Counted from the first letter of the stretch, positions 28,872 through 37,877 are shown. The stretch: 64,000 nt of DNA from an uncultured Corynebacterium sp. (GCA_943913645.1 CALTYZ010000001.1:62001-126000), one strand, 5' to 3'. Notes: a model not told the origin generated them from the sequence alone. Translations and numbers: made by a program.

Positions 28872-29336
28872 TCACGCTTCGAACGCTGGGGAGACACCTC
28901 CCACCACCGATTCGTCATAAAACCTCGGCGCCGCGTGCGAAGCGCCGCGTTTGAGGTAGGCCTCAGTAAACCGGGACGTATCCTGCGGCTGACTTGGCCA
29001 CTCCACAGCCACTGCAACCATTGCCCCTTCGCCCAGGTCAGCAGCATCGCTACCCGTGAAAGGATGGTCAACTACCTGCCCCGCACCCGGAAGCAACGCA
29101 GCCGGAGGCACGTGCAATGCCCCAGCCAGCCGGTAGACAGTCGAAAGCGTCGGATCCGCGGCCCGATCACCGTTGTAATCATTGCGCTCAAGGTTAGAAA
29201 CGAGGCTCCGCGATACCCCCGCGAGCTCTGCCAACCGGGCCTGAGTAAGCCCACGCATCAGCCGCAGCGCTCGCACCCGATTACCAAGCCCGAGCGCATA
29301 ACTCGCCCAATGCGATTGCGGCAGCAACTCCGCCAT
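28872..29336 (-). CDS. XRE family transcriptional regulator
   Basis: A 154-residue protein with a clear N-terminal helix-turn-helix (about 18-72: RVRALRLMRGLTQARLAELAGVSRSLVSNLER) and a C-terminal domain of about 70 residues with no recognised family. ATG 29336 is preferred; the open frame continues upstream into three 10-bp repeats, which are better read as control sites. It is divergent from nothing and sits between the amidohydrolase and upp on the same strand; an XRE gene near upp is also found in C. glutamicum. Target genes are unknown. Autoregulation through the repeats is a guess. Confidence 0.85.
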   Translation of the reverse strand: MAELLPQSHWASYALGLGNRVRALRLMRGLTQARLAELAGVSRSLVSNLERNDYNGDRAADPTLSTVYRLAGALHVPPAALLPGAGQVVDHPFTGSDAADLGEGAMVAVAVEWPSQPQDTSRFTEAYLKRGASHAAPRFYDESVVGGVSPAFEA

Positions 29337-29366
29337 GTCAGCCCCCCAACATGCCTTCACACGACT

Positions 29367-29396
29367 GTGATCAATCGTGATCAATCGTGATCAATT
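29367..29396. repeat. Three tandem 10-bp repeats upstream of the XRE gene
   Basis: GTGATCAATC, GTGATCAATC and GTGATCAATT follow each other without a gap, each with the palindromic core TGATCA. They start 31 bp upstream of the regulator's ATG. Exact 10-bp phasing places the units on one DNA face, as for repeated operators. Confidence 0.75.
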
Positions 29397-29572
29397 ACGG
29401 TCACGGCATAGATTAACCCAGCTTCCGCTCAGGTGCCCACAAACCAAGCAGCGGGGGTAGCCCGCCCCCTACCGAAGACAACCCGCACAAAAAGATCGTC
29501 GCGAAAATTCATGCAGGAAATGTAACGCTAACCGGCAGAGATTCACGCACTGCCTAACGCCAAATCGTCGGG

Positions 29573-30208
29573 TTACAGCTCGATATTGCGCGGCCCGTAC
29601 AGCCGGTCGCCTGCATCGCCGAGACCAGGAACAATATAGGCATCCTCATTGAGCTCGGGGTCAATCGCTGCTGTAACCAGGTGAATCGGCATCTGTAATT
29701 CAGTGAGTTTATCTACCCCCGGCTGCGCACTGACGATGCACACGCAAGTGATGTCGTCTGCGCCACGATCACGTAGAAGGTTCAGTGCGTGAATAAGTGA
29801 ACCACCGGTTGCCAACATGGGGTCAACCAGGAAAACAGGCTGGCCAGAAAGATCATCCGGCAGCGCCTCAAGGTACGGCACTGGTTGATGCGTATTTTCA
29901 TCTCGCGCCATTCCAATGAATCCAACCTGGGCGTCGGGAATCATTGAGAGGGCTGCATCGATCATCCCGAGGCCCGCGCGAATAATCGGAACAATGATTG
30001 GCGGTGTGCGCAACCGCGTTCCGGTCGCAGTGTCAACGGGAGTGACGGTTTCAAACGTTTCAACCTCGAGTTCACGACATGCCTCGTAGATGAGCATGGC
30101 GCCAAGATCCGCGAGTGCCGACCTGAAGGCTGCATTCTCGCTGTGCGCATCGCGCATAATGGTCAGCCGAGCAGCGGCAAGCGGGTGTTCAATAACCGTG
30201 ATATCCAT
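29573..30208 (-). CDS. upp: Uracil phosphoribosyltransferase
   Basis: Pyrimidine salvage enzyme making UMP from uracil and PRPP, 211 residues. The PRPP loop is FLVDPMLATGGS, and IIVPIIRAGLGM and the C-terminal uracil-binding YIVPGLGDAGDRLYGP are complete. The start MDITVIEHPLAAARL at ATG 30208 agrees with the family; ATG 30217 three codons upstream (MVRMDIT) is possible, and neither has a clear ribosome site. The long open frame upstream of it is not coding. It is divergent from the WXG-like/NlpC pair. Confidence 0.95.
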   Translation of the reverse strand: MDITVIEHPLAAARLTIMRDAHSENAAFRSALADLGAMLIYEACRELEVETFETVTPVDTATGTRLRTPPIIVPIIRAGLGMIDAALSMIPDAQVGFIGMARDENTHQPVPYLEALPDDLSGQPVFLVDPMLATGGSLIHALNLLRDRGADDITCVCIVSAQPGVDKLTELQMPIHLVTAAIDPELNEDAYIVPGLGDAGDRLYGPRNIEL

Positions 30209-30339
30209 GCGCACCATGGTAAAACAGCGCGCGTCCGACCTCGCCCAACACGGTGTGGAAAACGCGGTGTGACAAACCGGCGAGTGAGACTTTTGCCCAA
30301 GGATGGAACCGGCGCGGTGATCGTTGCGTCTAACTAGCC

Positions 30340-30621
30340 ATGAACGTCTTCGAACTCGATACCGAGATCCTCGCCGGGTGCACCAAGGAGCTGCGTCGTG
30401 ATGCCAGCGATCTCCGCCCGCTTCCGCCGGTGCCTCTGCATCCCGGCGGACTGACGCACTCTTTTGTTGCAACAGTCCAGCACGCAATCAACGCCGCCGA
30501 CAACCGCGCAGCGGGTTTGAGCTATGAGGTGTGCCGGCTGGCGGACGCGATGGACCTGACTTCCACCGCCGCCCACGCGGTCGAAACCCGGACGTCCAGC
30601 AGTTTAGGAGAGCTGCTGTGA
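30340..30621 (+). CDS. Small WXG100/EspC-like helical protein
   Basis: A 93-residue protein without a signal peptide. Two predicted helices (about 7-22 and 38-68) and a C-terminal helix with AAHAVETRTSSSL resemble type VII secretion-associated small proteins of the WXG100/EspC kind, which end in a (Y/V)E-x-x-D/R-like pattern after a helical hairpin. There is no WXG motif, so the family call is weak. Its stop overlaps the start of the NlpC/P60 gene (GTGA), so the two are translated together and probably act together. Confidence 0.6.
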   Translation: MNVFELDTEILAGCTKELRRDASDLRPLPPVPLHPGGLTHSFVATVQHAINAADNRAAGLSYEVCRLADAMDLTSTAAHAVETRTSSSLGELL

Positions 30622-31775
30622 CAATCGCACTCGCTTCAAAAACGTTCGGCGGCGGATCTGCGAAAGCTGCCGATAGCGCCAGTGAGTTAACGTTCGGCGA
30701 GGCTGTGATTGGTACCGTGGCCGAGAACACCGGCAACCTGGCCATCGGGCAGTTGCTTGACCCGATCTCCGTTGCAAAGAAGATTCTGGCGACACGGCCG
30801 GAGCCTATACCGACCATGCCGGGATACGGCACCCCAGCGTTCGCAGCGTTGACGCCGCTCGCGCAGACTGTTGGGGCAAACCCGCAACCACATGTCGACG
30901 CTGTGCAGGCCCTCGCCGACCACCGCGCTGCGATCAGTGATGCACTAGCCGCCGCGGCTTTGTTGACTGGCGCGCTCGGCGCTGAACTTCTGGCAATTGT
31001 AACAGGCTTGCTCACGTCAGCAAACGTCAAGATACTGACGAGTGCTGTGACCGGTCCCGCCGCCCCGTTGGCGGCTGCAACCGCGGTGGCCATCGACATC
31101 GGGTTCGCGCTTTATGAAACCAAGTTGGCGATCGAAGAGTTCAAAGCGCGGTTGGACGATTTGACCGTCGGCCTTCAACAAGCAACCGCTACAGCGACGG
31201 CGACCCTGCTGCCGTGGGAAAACGAGCAAACGCAGGCGGCCACCCAGGCGCTGACTGAGCTTGTCCACCCCATTGCACAGCCCGCTCCGTCTTCACCAGC
31301 GGTGGCTACTCCACCGGAGCCCCCACCTTCACCCCAACCCGCGATGCCGGTAGCACCACCGGACTCTACCAGCGAGGATGTGGCCCCTGTCAGCTCCATT
31401 CCCGAGGCACCACAACCTGCAGTAGCGCCGTCAGAAGCTGGTAGTGCTGCAGTCGCCGCTGCCACAGCCCAGGTAGGTACACCCTACGTGTGGGGCGGAT
31501 CCCAGCCGGGCGGGTTCGACTGCTCGGGGCTGACCTCATGGGCCTACGGGCAAGCTGGGGTAGAAATTCCCCGATTAGCGGCGCACCAAGCGGTAGGCCA
31601 ACAGGTCTCGTACGCTGAGCTTTTACCAGGTGACCTGGTTGTTTGGGAAGGTCACGTGGCCATGTACACCGGTGACGGGATGATGGTGGAAGCCGGAGAC
31701 CCGGTGCAAATCAATCCGGTGAGAACGCAGAACATCGGAATGGCGTTTAAGGGATTCTGGCGCCCCACGGCCTAG
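30618..31775 (+). CDS. NlpC/P60 peptidoglycan hydrolase
   Basis: A 385-residue protein with a C-terminal NlpC/P60 cysteine peptidase domain (about 275-385): GTPYVWGGSQPGGFDCSGLTSW with catalytic Cys302, GDLVVWEGHVAMY with His346. These enzymes cut peptide stems of peptidoglycan. The N-terminal half (1-200) is Ala-rich and helical, with a hydrophobic stretch near 125-160 (LLTGALGAELLAIVTGLL) and no N-terminal signal peptide; a Pro-rich linker (about 230-275) follows. GTG 30618 overlaps the upstream stop. The lack of a signal peptide together with the WXG-like partner suggests type VII (ESX-like) export, which is an inference. Confidence 0.88.
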   Translation: MTIALASKTFGGGSAKAADSASELTFGEAVIGTVAENTGNLAIGQLLDPISVAKKILATRPEPIPTMPGYGTPAFAALTPLAQTVGANPQPHVDAVQALADHRAAISDALAAAALLTGALGAELLAIVTGLLTSANVKILTSAVTGPAAPLAAATAVAIDIGFALYETKLAIEEFKARLDDLTVGLQQATATATATLLPWENEQTQAATQALTELVHPIAQPAPSSPAVATPPEPPPSPQPAMPVAPPDSTSEDVAPVSSIPEAPQPAVAPSEAGSAAVAAATAQVGTPYVWGGSQPGGFDCSGLTSWAYGQAGVEIPRLAAHQAVGQQVSYAELLPGDLVVWEGHVAMYTGDGMMVEAGDPVQINPVRTQNIGMAFKGFWRPTA

Positions 31776-31818
31776 CTACGCGATGCAGCTGGGAGTGGGT
31801 TTAGTAGAGTTGCCGTTC

Positions 31819-33057
31819 ATGAGCACGCGCGCGATTCTTCCCGTCAAACTCTCCCTGAGTGCAGGCGACTTCTACACCTTGTGGGCACCCACGTGGAAAG
31901 AGCACGGATCGGAGTGGCAGGCATTCCTCGGCAACGATGAGGCGGTCTTAGCCTTCCACTCGCCGGAGGAGCTGCTCGTGTTCTTGAACAACACGCCGCG
32001 CCATGACTTGAGCGACCACCCCAAGTGGGCGGCGTTTCAGGCGCAAGGCGATGACCGAGTGGCACCGGATGCGAAGCAGCACTACGACATTGTGGGTGCA
32101 CCTGCCTACTTGGCGGGCCGGCCAAGTCATGACAATGTTTCCGCTCTTTCGCGCGTCTTCCAGCTGTCCCGGTCCCTGGCAGAGGTAGCGAGCGCTGAGC
32201 ATGCGCAGATCTTCTTCGCCTCGCATTCCATTTTGAATAACGTGGCCCGTGGCTCGGAGCACTACGCCGGTGAGAATGGTCTCGATGAATGGTCCGGGGT
32301 CGGTCGCGTGGTGCTGTCGAACTGGAAGGATGTCGTCCGCGACCTCGATGCTGCGGTGCAGGTCGTCGATACCGCCGAGTTTGATCCTGCTGCGGTCTCT
32401 GCTGCCGCCACTGCAATCGCTGTCGCAGCTGAGGAACACGCGCGGGCACGAGAGGCTGCGCGAGAGGAAGAACGGGCCCGCGCTGAAGCCCAAGATCCCT
32501 ATGACGTGTCGATCTGGTCGACGGCAGGCATTGACCCGGTCAAGATCACGTTGCAGGGAAAAACTGTCTACACGCTGCGCACATATCTTGGTAGTGCGCC
32601 TGTGTTTTTGGGCAAGTACGGGGAGATCTTCACCTTCCCCACCCCGAAGCATTTAAGCCGCTGGATCTTGGAGCATGATGATCATGATCTCGCATCGGTT
32701 TCCACCTGGCAGGACTTGATGAACTCCGCGAACGCTGGTGAGCTAACTGTCGAGGTACACCCAGACAATGCGTATTCGTTCAACGGGATCGCGGAGGACA
32801 TTCGCAAAGGCGTCGACGCGGTTGACGCGCAACAGATGACGAAAGCCTACGAGCTGCTCGCGGACGCCGCTGATTATGCCAAGGACGATTCTTTGAATTC
32901 CTTCTTGCTTGCAAACCCGCGCATGCAAGATTATTTGGCGTACATGATGGGGTCCACGGAGTCGGCCGGGTACGTGCCATCAGCCCCGTTCGATGACAAA
33001 GCGAGCGCGTGGACTGAGATGGAAGAGCAGCTGATTAAACGGTTCTCAAAGTTCTAA
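31819..33057 (+). CDS. Conserved hypothetical protein
   Basis: A 412-residue soluble, acidic protein I do not assign to a named family. It begins MSTRAILPVKLSLSAGDFYTLWAP, has an Ala/Glu/Arg-rich charged helix (about 205-230, AEEHARAREAAREEERARAEAQ) likely to be a coiled coil, and two similar halves: the LWAPTWKEHGSEWQAFLG...FHSPEELLVFLNN region and the VYTLRTYLGSAPVFLGKYGEIFTFPTPKHLSRWI region look like repeats of one fold. ATG 31819 is preferred over the upstream GTG-type extension. It follows the NlpC gene by 43 bp. Similar proteins are, to my memory, found beside this locus in other corynebacteria. Confidence 0.75.
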   Translation: MSTRAILPVKLSLSAGDFYTLWAPTWKEHGSEWQAFLGNDEAVLAFHSPEELLVFLNNTPRHDLSDHPKWAAFQAQGDDRVAPDAKQHYDIVGAPAYLAGRPSHDNVSALSRVFQLSRSLAEVASAEHAQIFFASHSILNNVARGSEHYAGENGLDEWSGVGRVVLSNWKDVVRDLDAAVQVVDTAEFDPAAVSAAATAIAVAAEEHARAREAAREEERARAEAQDPYDVSIWSTAGIDPVKITLQGKTVYTLRTYLGSAPVFLGKYGEIFTFPTPKHLSRWILEHDDHDLASVSTWQDLMNSANAGELTVEVHPDNAYSFNGIAEDIRKGVDAVDAQQMTKAYELLADAADYAKDDSLNSFLLANPRMQDYLAYMMGSTESAGYVPSAPFDDKASAWTEMEEQLIKRFSKF

Positions 33058-33103
33058 CACGTCCCCTTTTCTCCTCCTAAGCATCACCACACACAGCAGC
33101 ACC

Positions 33104-34057
33104 GTGGATCCAGTCGACTCCCTCATCACCACTATTTACAGGTGGTTTGATGTGTCCGGCGTGCTCATGATGAGCATCATCGGCGGCACCATTGCTCGTC
33201 AACGCGGCTACGACGTCGTGGGCTTCTTTTTCATCGCTATGTTCTCCGCGCTTGGCGGCGGAATGCTGCGCGACATGCTGATCAACCAGGGCACGGTCGC
33301 TGCGATGCGCGAACCGGAATACTTAATCCTTGCGCTTACTGGCACGCTGATCGCACGTTTTACCCACTTCAAGGGAAAAACCTGGGATGTCGTGCAAGCC
33401 CACGGCGACGGCCTGATCGCTGCGCTGTGGGCTGCTACCGGGACGATGAAGGCGATCGCGTATGACTTGCCTGTTTTGCCGTCGGTGTTGATGGGGGTGC
33501 TCACCGCTACCGGCGGCGGCATGATTCGTGATGTGGTCACTGGCCGGGAACCGGCCGTTTTCGGCAATAATCAGCCCACTGTAGTACCCGCGGTTGCCTG
33601 CGCTGCCGTCTTGTTGGCGGGTGATGCAACCGGTCACATGGCGTGGGGGATGGTCCTGGGCCCGGTGGTCAGTTACGCACTGTTCCTGGTGGGCTACTTC
33701 AGCAATTGGCAGCTGGGGACCAATGCTGAGTATGCGCCGGTGAACGAGACGGCGGCGCAGATTGCGCGGGTGGCCAAGAAAGCGGAGTATCACTCCCGTG
33801 CTGTTGCGCGAGAGTTGGAGCCGCGGTCACTGCGTGCGTGGCGCCACCGCCAGATGGAGCAAGCGCTGCAGCGCCGGATTGAGGCGGACATCAAGCGCGG
33901 CAAACGTCGTTCGAGTGCGATGCGAGACGCTGAGCAGGTGCGACGGGAGGTGCACGCGGAGGAGTCTGCATCAAGCGCTATGCTCGACGCGATCTTGCGC
34001 GACGAGAAGCTCACCGATGAGCTCATCGAGCGCCTCTATAAGAACAGGAGGAAGTAG
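33104..34057 (+). CDS. TRIC-family membrane protein (UPF0126)
   Basis: A 317-residue membrane protein of the trimeric intracellular cation channel/YicG (UPF0126) family, with about seven transmembrane helices in residues 15-215. The two family repeats each carry GGGMLRD (about 47) and GGGMIRDV (about 140). The C-terminal 100 residues are a charged helical tail (RHRQMEQALQRRIEADIKRGKRR) that is longer than usual. GTG 33104 is the start that keeps the first helix complete. It is closely followed by the D,D-carboxypeptidase gene (one base gap), so the two form an operon. Confidence 0.88.
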   Translation: MDPVDSLITTIYRWFDVSGVLMMSIIGGTIARQRGYDVVGFFFIAMFSALGGGMLRDMLINQGTVAAMREPEYLILALTGTLIARFTHFKGKTWDVVQAHGDGLIAALWAATGTMKAIAYDLPVLPSVLMGVLTATGGGMIRDVVTGREPAVFGNNQPTVVPAVACAAVLLAGDATGHMAWGMVLGPVVSYALFLVGYFSNWQLGTNAEYAPVNETAAQIARVAKKAEYHSRAVARELEPRSLRAWRHRQMEQALQRRIEADIKRGKRRSSAMRDAEQVRREVHAEESASSAMLDAILRDEKLTDELIERLYKNRRK

Positions 34058-34058
34058 G

Positions 34059-35390
34059 GTGATCCTCTCGCTCATGCTCGCGCAGAGCATGCCGCTTGAC
34101 GACGTTATGGGGGACCCGCTCAACCCAATCGATGCATTGGCACCTGTGGTGCCAGTAACGAGCGCGCCGCCCACCACCGGCTACTACGACGACAATGGGA
34201 TGTGGGTTCCCCCAAGCCGGGACCGTGCGCCCGACACCGATGCCTGCCCGCGCTCCCTGGTGCCGCCGGAGCCAGTGAGCACCTCAGAGCGACTTCTGGA
34301 CGGGGCAGCGCCAGCCCCGCTGCCCGCGGTCTATTCCGGGCCCTGTGGTGTAAGCGCGCCAGACGGGTACCAGGTGGACGGGGAGGTCGTTGCATCGGCC
34401 TGGCTGGTGGCTGATATCGATTCTGGTGAGGTTGTGGCGATGAAGGACCCGCATGGGCGTTATCGGCCAGCGTCAATTATCAAGGTGCTCCTGGCGCTGG
34501 TGGCGATTGACGAGCTGGACCTTGATTCGCGGGTGGTTGCATCAGCAGAATCTGCCGGGCAAGAGGGCTCTTCCGCCGGGATCGGCGAGGGAGGTAACTA
34601 CAGTGTGCGCGACCTGCTCCACGGGTTGATTTTGTCTTCGGGCAACGACACTGCGCACGCGCTCGCTCAAGAACTCGGTGGTGACCAAGAAGCACTGACC
34701 AAGGTCAACGAGCTAGCCCGCGAGCTGGGGATGAAGGACACCCGCGTGACCTCGTATTCAGGGCTCGACGCAGCAGGTATGTCCACCTCGGCGTGGGACA
34801 TGGGGTTGGCTTACCGGGAGGCGTTCAAGAACCCGGTTTTCGCCGATATCGCAGATACCCAGACGTACGAGTTTCCTGGCTTCGATGATTTGCCGCCGTT
34901 CGAGATGTGGAACGACAACAAACTGTATTTGGAAGATCCGGATGGTATTGGCGGAAAAACGGGATACACCGACGACGCGAACCACACCTTTGTGGGGGCC
35001 GTGAACCACGAGGGTCGCAGACTCGTCGCCATCGTGCTTGACACCACTGCGTGGGATGCGCGCCCATGGCAGCAGGCGCAAAAGCTCCTGCACGCGGCAT
35101 ACCCCATCGCACCCGGCAACGGGGTGGCGCAGCTCGCGCCGGTTGCAGCGCAGACCGAGACCTCACTACCAGCCCCCACCCCTGAGACAACGGCACCAAA
35201 TCCAGATGCCGACGCGGCGTCTGATCACGCAACGCGCTGGGGATGGGTGCCGCTCGCGGTTATCGCAATAGTAGCGGCGTTGGCTGGGGTGGGCACCTGG
35301 CTGACTCGACGCTCTAGCTCGAGTTCGGGCAGGCATGCGGCACCTTCGCGCACGCGCTCACAACACCCGACGGGCAGGTCTCACCGCTAG
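34059..35390 (+). CDS. dacA: D-alanyl-D-alanine carboxypeptidase (PBP5-type)
   Basis: Serine-type D,D-carboxypeptidase of 443 residues that trims peptidoglycan stem peptides. The S11 motifs are complete: SxxK at Ser139-Lys142 (PASIIK), SGN near 194, and KTG at 300-302 (GGKTGYT). The N-terminus (MILSLMLAQ) is short and hydrophobic and serves as a weak export signal; a C-terminal membrane helix (PLAVIAIVAALAGVGTWL) and a short basic Ser-rich tail anchor the protein. GTG 34059 has AGGAGG eight bases upstream, inside the upstream gene's end; the longer frame before it was rejected. PBP5-type is inferred from motifs and anchor. Confidence 0.9.
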   Translation: MILSLMLAQSMPLDDVMGDPLNPIDALAPVVPVTSAPPTTGYYDDNGMWVPPSRDRAPDTDACPRSLVPPEPVSTSERLLDGAAPAPLPAVYSGPCGVSAPDGYQVDGEVVASAWLVADIDSGEVVAMKDPHGRYRPASIIKVLLALVAIDELDLDSRVVASAESAGQEGSSAGIGEGGNYSVRDLLHGLILSSGNDTAHALAQELGGDQEALTKVNELARELGMKDTRVTSYSGLDAAGMSTSAWDMGLAYREAFKNPVFADIADTQTYEFPGFDDLPPFEMWNDNKLYLEDPDGIGGKTGYTDDANHTFVGAVNHEGRRLVAIVLDTTAWDARPWQQAQKLLHAAYPIAPGNGVAQLAPVAAQTETSLPAPTPETTAPNPDADAASDHATRWGWVPLAVIAIVAALAGVGTWLTRRSSSSSGRHAAPSRTRSQHPTGRSHR

Positions 35391-35621
35391 CTAGCGATGC
35401 CGCGAACGGGCTCTGCAGCTCGTCGTGCGAGTGCTGGTAGATCGTTGAACGCAACGCTCGGGTCGAACTGTGCGGGGAACATGTCGACAGGATAAACACA
35501 TCGAGCACGACGTGTCGATTTTGCGGCGTAAAATCGACATGAACGTCCTGTCTGGGGCAAATGGCCTAGTCAGGATGGGTGAGAAAAACTTCAGTGACGT
35601 GCACTCGGTGCCGTAGACCTA
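35391..35621. other. Gene-free region between convergent genes, 231 bp
   Basis: No gene is seen. It holds one perfect inverted repeat, TGTCGATTTT-GCGGCGT-AAAATCGACA (35513-35539), which may be a terminator or an operator. The rest has no recognisable feature. Confidence 0.6.
35513..35539. terminator. Perfect 10-bp inverted repeat
   Basis: TGTCGATTTT and AAAATCGACA flank a 7-nt loop. The AT-rich inner part and lack of a long U-run make this weaker than a standard terminator. An operator is the alternative. Confidence 0.4.
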
Positions 35622-36710
35622 TTAACTACGGGTGAGCAAGGAAACGAGCCCAACGCCGAGGGCACCGATCGCTGCGCCCACTCCCACGGCTTTGCCCATG
35701 CTGCTGTTCGGGGTCGCAGCAGCAGCGGCGCGAACGTTGATCACGGCGGGCTCGGGGGCTTTGGCCGGGGCGTTGGCTAATGATTCCTTCGTTGTCGCAG
35801 TCCAGGCCGCGACGTAGAGCACGACTCGCCAAATGAGGTAGAGCACAACCATCAGCGCAATGATCGGCCCGAAGATTGCGCCAGCTGGATTGCTCGTTGC
35901 GGAGGCGACGATCACGGTGGCGAACTGTTTGATCACCTCGAAGGCCACCGCGCCGAGCAGTGCACCCTGCAGTCCGGATTTGGTGGGGACTTTGGTGCGA
36001 GGCATGAACATCATCAGCCACACCATCACGATGAAGTTGGCCACAATTCCCAGCGCAAGGCCCACCAGCCAAACAACGACGCGCGAACCGGGGAAGCCAC
36101 CGAGGCCAGTCTGTTGCATGAATTGCGTTGCTAGCCCGGAGGTGGCAAGCGCGGTGACACCAAAGGCAACGATGAGCAGGGCGATCAGCACAATGAGTCC
36201 GAGCAAGTCGCCCAACTTCTTCACAACAAAGTTGCCGCCTTCGTTCGCATCCAGCCCCCACATGGCAGAAATGCCCACTCGGAGGTGGTTCATCCAGCTC
36301 AATCCTGACCAGAGGGTGGTCAACAAACCAAGGCCTGCGACTGTCCCGCGCTGATCAATGGCAGTCTCAATGATCTGGTTCAGCATCTGTCCCAGCTCAC
36401 CGTCCACGCTGGCGGAGATTTGATTCTGGATCTCGGCCATCACATCAGGTCGCGCATGCAGAAAGAACCCAGCTCCTGCGAAAAGGAGCATGAGCAGAGG
36501 AAACAACGCCAATACCGAGAAGTAGGTGATGCCGGCGGATAGCTGGTTGCCGCCGTGTGATGCGAAGCGCTCCTGCATCCGCATCAGGGCTCCCAGCTGT
36601 GGGGCTTTCTGGTCCAGGCTGTCAGCGGCACTCTTGCGCTGTTGTTTCGAGGCGCGCTCGATGCCCTGCTGGTCGGTGTATGCCTTACGCGGTGAGGTCG
36701 CGGTTGCCAT
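35622..36710 (-). CDS. YihY/BrkB family membrane protein
   Basis: A 362-residue integral membrane protein of the YihY/virulence factor BrkB family, with about six transmembrane helices between residues 55 and 300. Family cues are FASHGGNQLSAGITYFSVLALFPLLML (about 48-75), the SGLSWMNHLRVGISAMWG segment, and GAIFGPIIALMVVLYLIWRVVLYVAAWTA near the end. Transport role is unproven in the family. An Ala-rich C-terminal tail follows. ATG 36710 has AAAGG upstream. It is transcribed away from trpS's 5' side and ends against the carboxypeptidase gene. Confidence 0.88.
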   Translation of the reverse strand: MATATSPRKAYTDQQGIERASKQQRKSAADSLDQKAPQLGALMRMQERFASHGGNQLSAGITYFSVLALFPLLMLLFAGAGFFLHARPDVMAEIQNQISASVDGELGQMLNQIIETAIDQRGTVAGLGLLTTLWSGLSWMNHLRVGISAMWGLDANEGGNFVVKKLGDLLGLIVLIALLIVAFGVTALATSGLATQFMQQTGLGGFPGSRVVVWLVGLALGIVANFIVMVWLMMFMPRTKVPTKSGLQGALLGAVAFEVIKQFATVIVASATSNPAGAIFGPIIALMVVLYLIWRVVLYVAAWTATTKESLANAPAKAPEPAVINVRAAAAATPNSSMGKAVGVGAAIGALGVGLVSLLTRS

Positions 36711-36766
36711 CAGCGTGCCTTTCTAAGTCAAAGTTTGCGCCCCTCATCGTAGAGCAAAGTCAGGAC

Positions 36767-37774
36767 TTAGCGCTGGGCAGGGAGAAAACCGACCTTTGCG
36801 TAGACGTCGTCAAGCAGCTGCCCGGCGATCTCCGATGCCCGCTCAGCGCCGCGGGCGAGAATAGCTTCAAGCTCAGCGCGATCGGCCATCAACTCATCAA
36901 ACCGCGTGCGCAGCGGGGTGGTGAAAGCTTCAAGCGCATCGGCCGTATCGACCTTGAGCGCGCCATAGCCTTTCCCGTCGTAGCTATCGACGAGGGTTTC
37001 TACGGGCACGCCAGTGAGTGCGGACTGGATAACAAGCAGGTTTGATACCCCGGGTTTGGTATCCGGATCGTAGGCGATCACTCCGTCAGCGTCGGTGACC
37101 GCCGACTTGATGCGCTTCGCGGAGGTCTTGGGTTCATCTAACAGGTTGATGCAACCTTTTGGGCTCGCGGCCGATTTACTCATCTTCGCAGTCGGCTCCT
37201 GGAGGTCGTAGATCTTCGCGGCGCCTTGCGGGATGAACCCCTCGGGCACGACGAAGGTCTTACCGTACCGAGCGTTGAACCGCTCCGCCAGAGTGCGGGT
37301 GAGTTCTAGGTGTTGGCGCTGGTCTTCACCGACCGGCACGAGCTGGGGCGAGTAGAGCAAGATGTCGGCAGCCATCAGCATTGGGTAGGTAAAAAGCCCC
37401 ACCGAGGTACGGTCTTGTCCCTGCTTGGCTGATTTGTCTTTGAATTGGGTCATGCGAGAGGCCTCACCAAAACCGGTGAGGCATTGCAGCACCCACGTCA
37501 GCTCGGCGTGGGCCGGGACATGCGATTGCACAAAGAGGGTCGATTTATCCGGGTCAATGCCAAGCGCAATGAGCTGCGCACAGCCTGCAATGGTGCGCTG
37601 CCTCAGCTCGTTCGGGTCCTGCTCCACCGTGATTGCGTGTAGGTCAGGGATGAAATAGAACGCCTCGTATTCGTCCTGGAGATCAATCCATTGCTTGAGA
37701 GCACCAAGGTAGTTGCCCAAATGGTAGGAATCGGCGGTGGGTTGGATTCCCGAAAGAACGCGCTGCTGTGACAT
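36767..37774 (-). CDS. trpS: Tryptophanyl-tRNA synthetase
   Basis: Class I aminoacyl-tRNA synthetase of 335 residues charging tRNA-Trp. The HIGH-type signature is YHLGNYLGA (about 17-25), and the KMSKS loop reads AKMSKSAASPKG, followed by INLLDEPKTSAKRIKSAVTD, all typical of bacterial TrpRS. ATG 37774 gives MSQQRVLSGIQPT. No ribosome site is obvious. A 57-bp gap separates it from the downstream YihY gene. Confidence 0.96.
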   Translation of the reverse strand: MSQQRVLSGIQPTADSYHLGNYLGALKQWIDLQDEYEAFYFIPDLHAITVEQDPNELRQRTIAGCAQLIALGIDPDKSTLFVQSHVPAHAELTWVLQCLTGFGEASRMTQFKDKSAKQGQDRTSVGLFTYPMLMAADILLYSPQLVPVGEDQRQHLELTRTLAERFNARYGKTFVVPEGFIPQGAAKIYDLQEPTAKMSKSAASPKGCINLLDEPKTSAKRIKSAVTDADGVIAYDPDTKPGVSNLLVIQSALTGVPVETLVDSYDGKGYGALKVDTADALEAFTTPLRTRFDELMADRAELEAILARGAERASEIAGQLLDDVYAKVGFLPAQR

Positions 37775-37877
37775 GGGCTTCAGTGTATCGGTGGCGCGGG
37801 TAGATGCGAGCAGGCCTCAGCGTTGCCACTCGAGTTGAAGCAATTAATCGACTACGCACATTCTGGGGGCTTCAACC

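Noticed and set aside
29367..29396. Tandem repeats as a CRISPR array
   Set aside because: The units are 10 bp with no spacers; there are no cas genes in the window.
33762..34058. Extended N-terminus of the D,D-carboxypeptidase
   Set aside because: It overlaps the TRIC gene in another frame; GTG 34059 has an AGGAGG site and a hydrophobic start.
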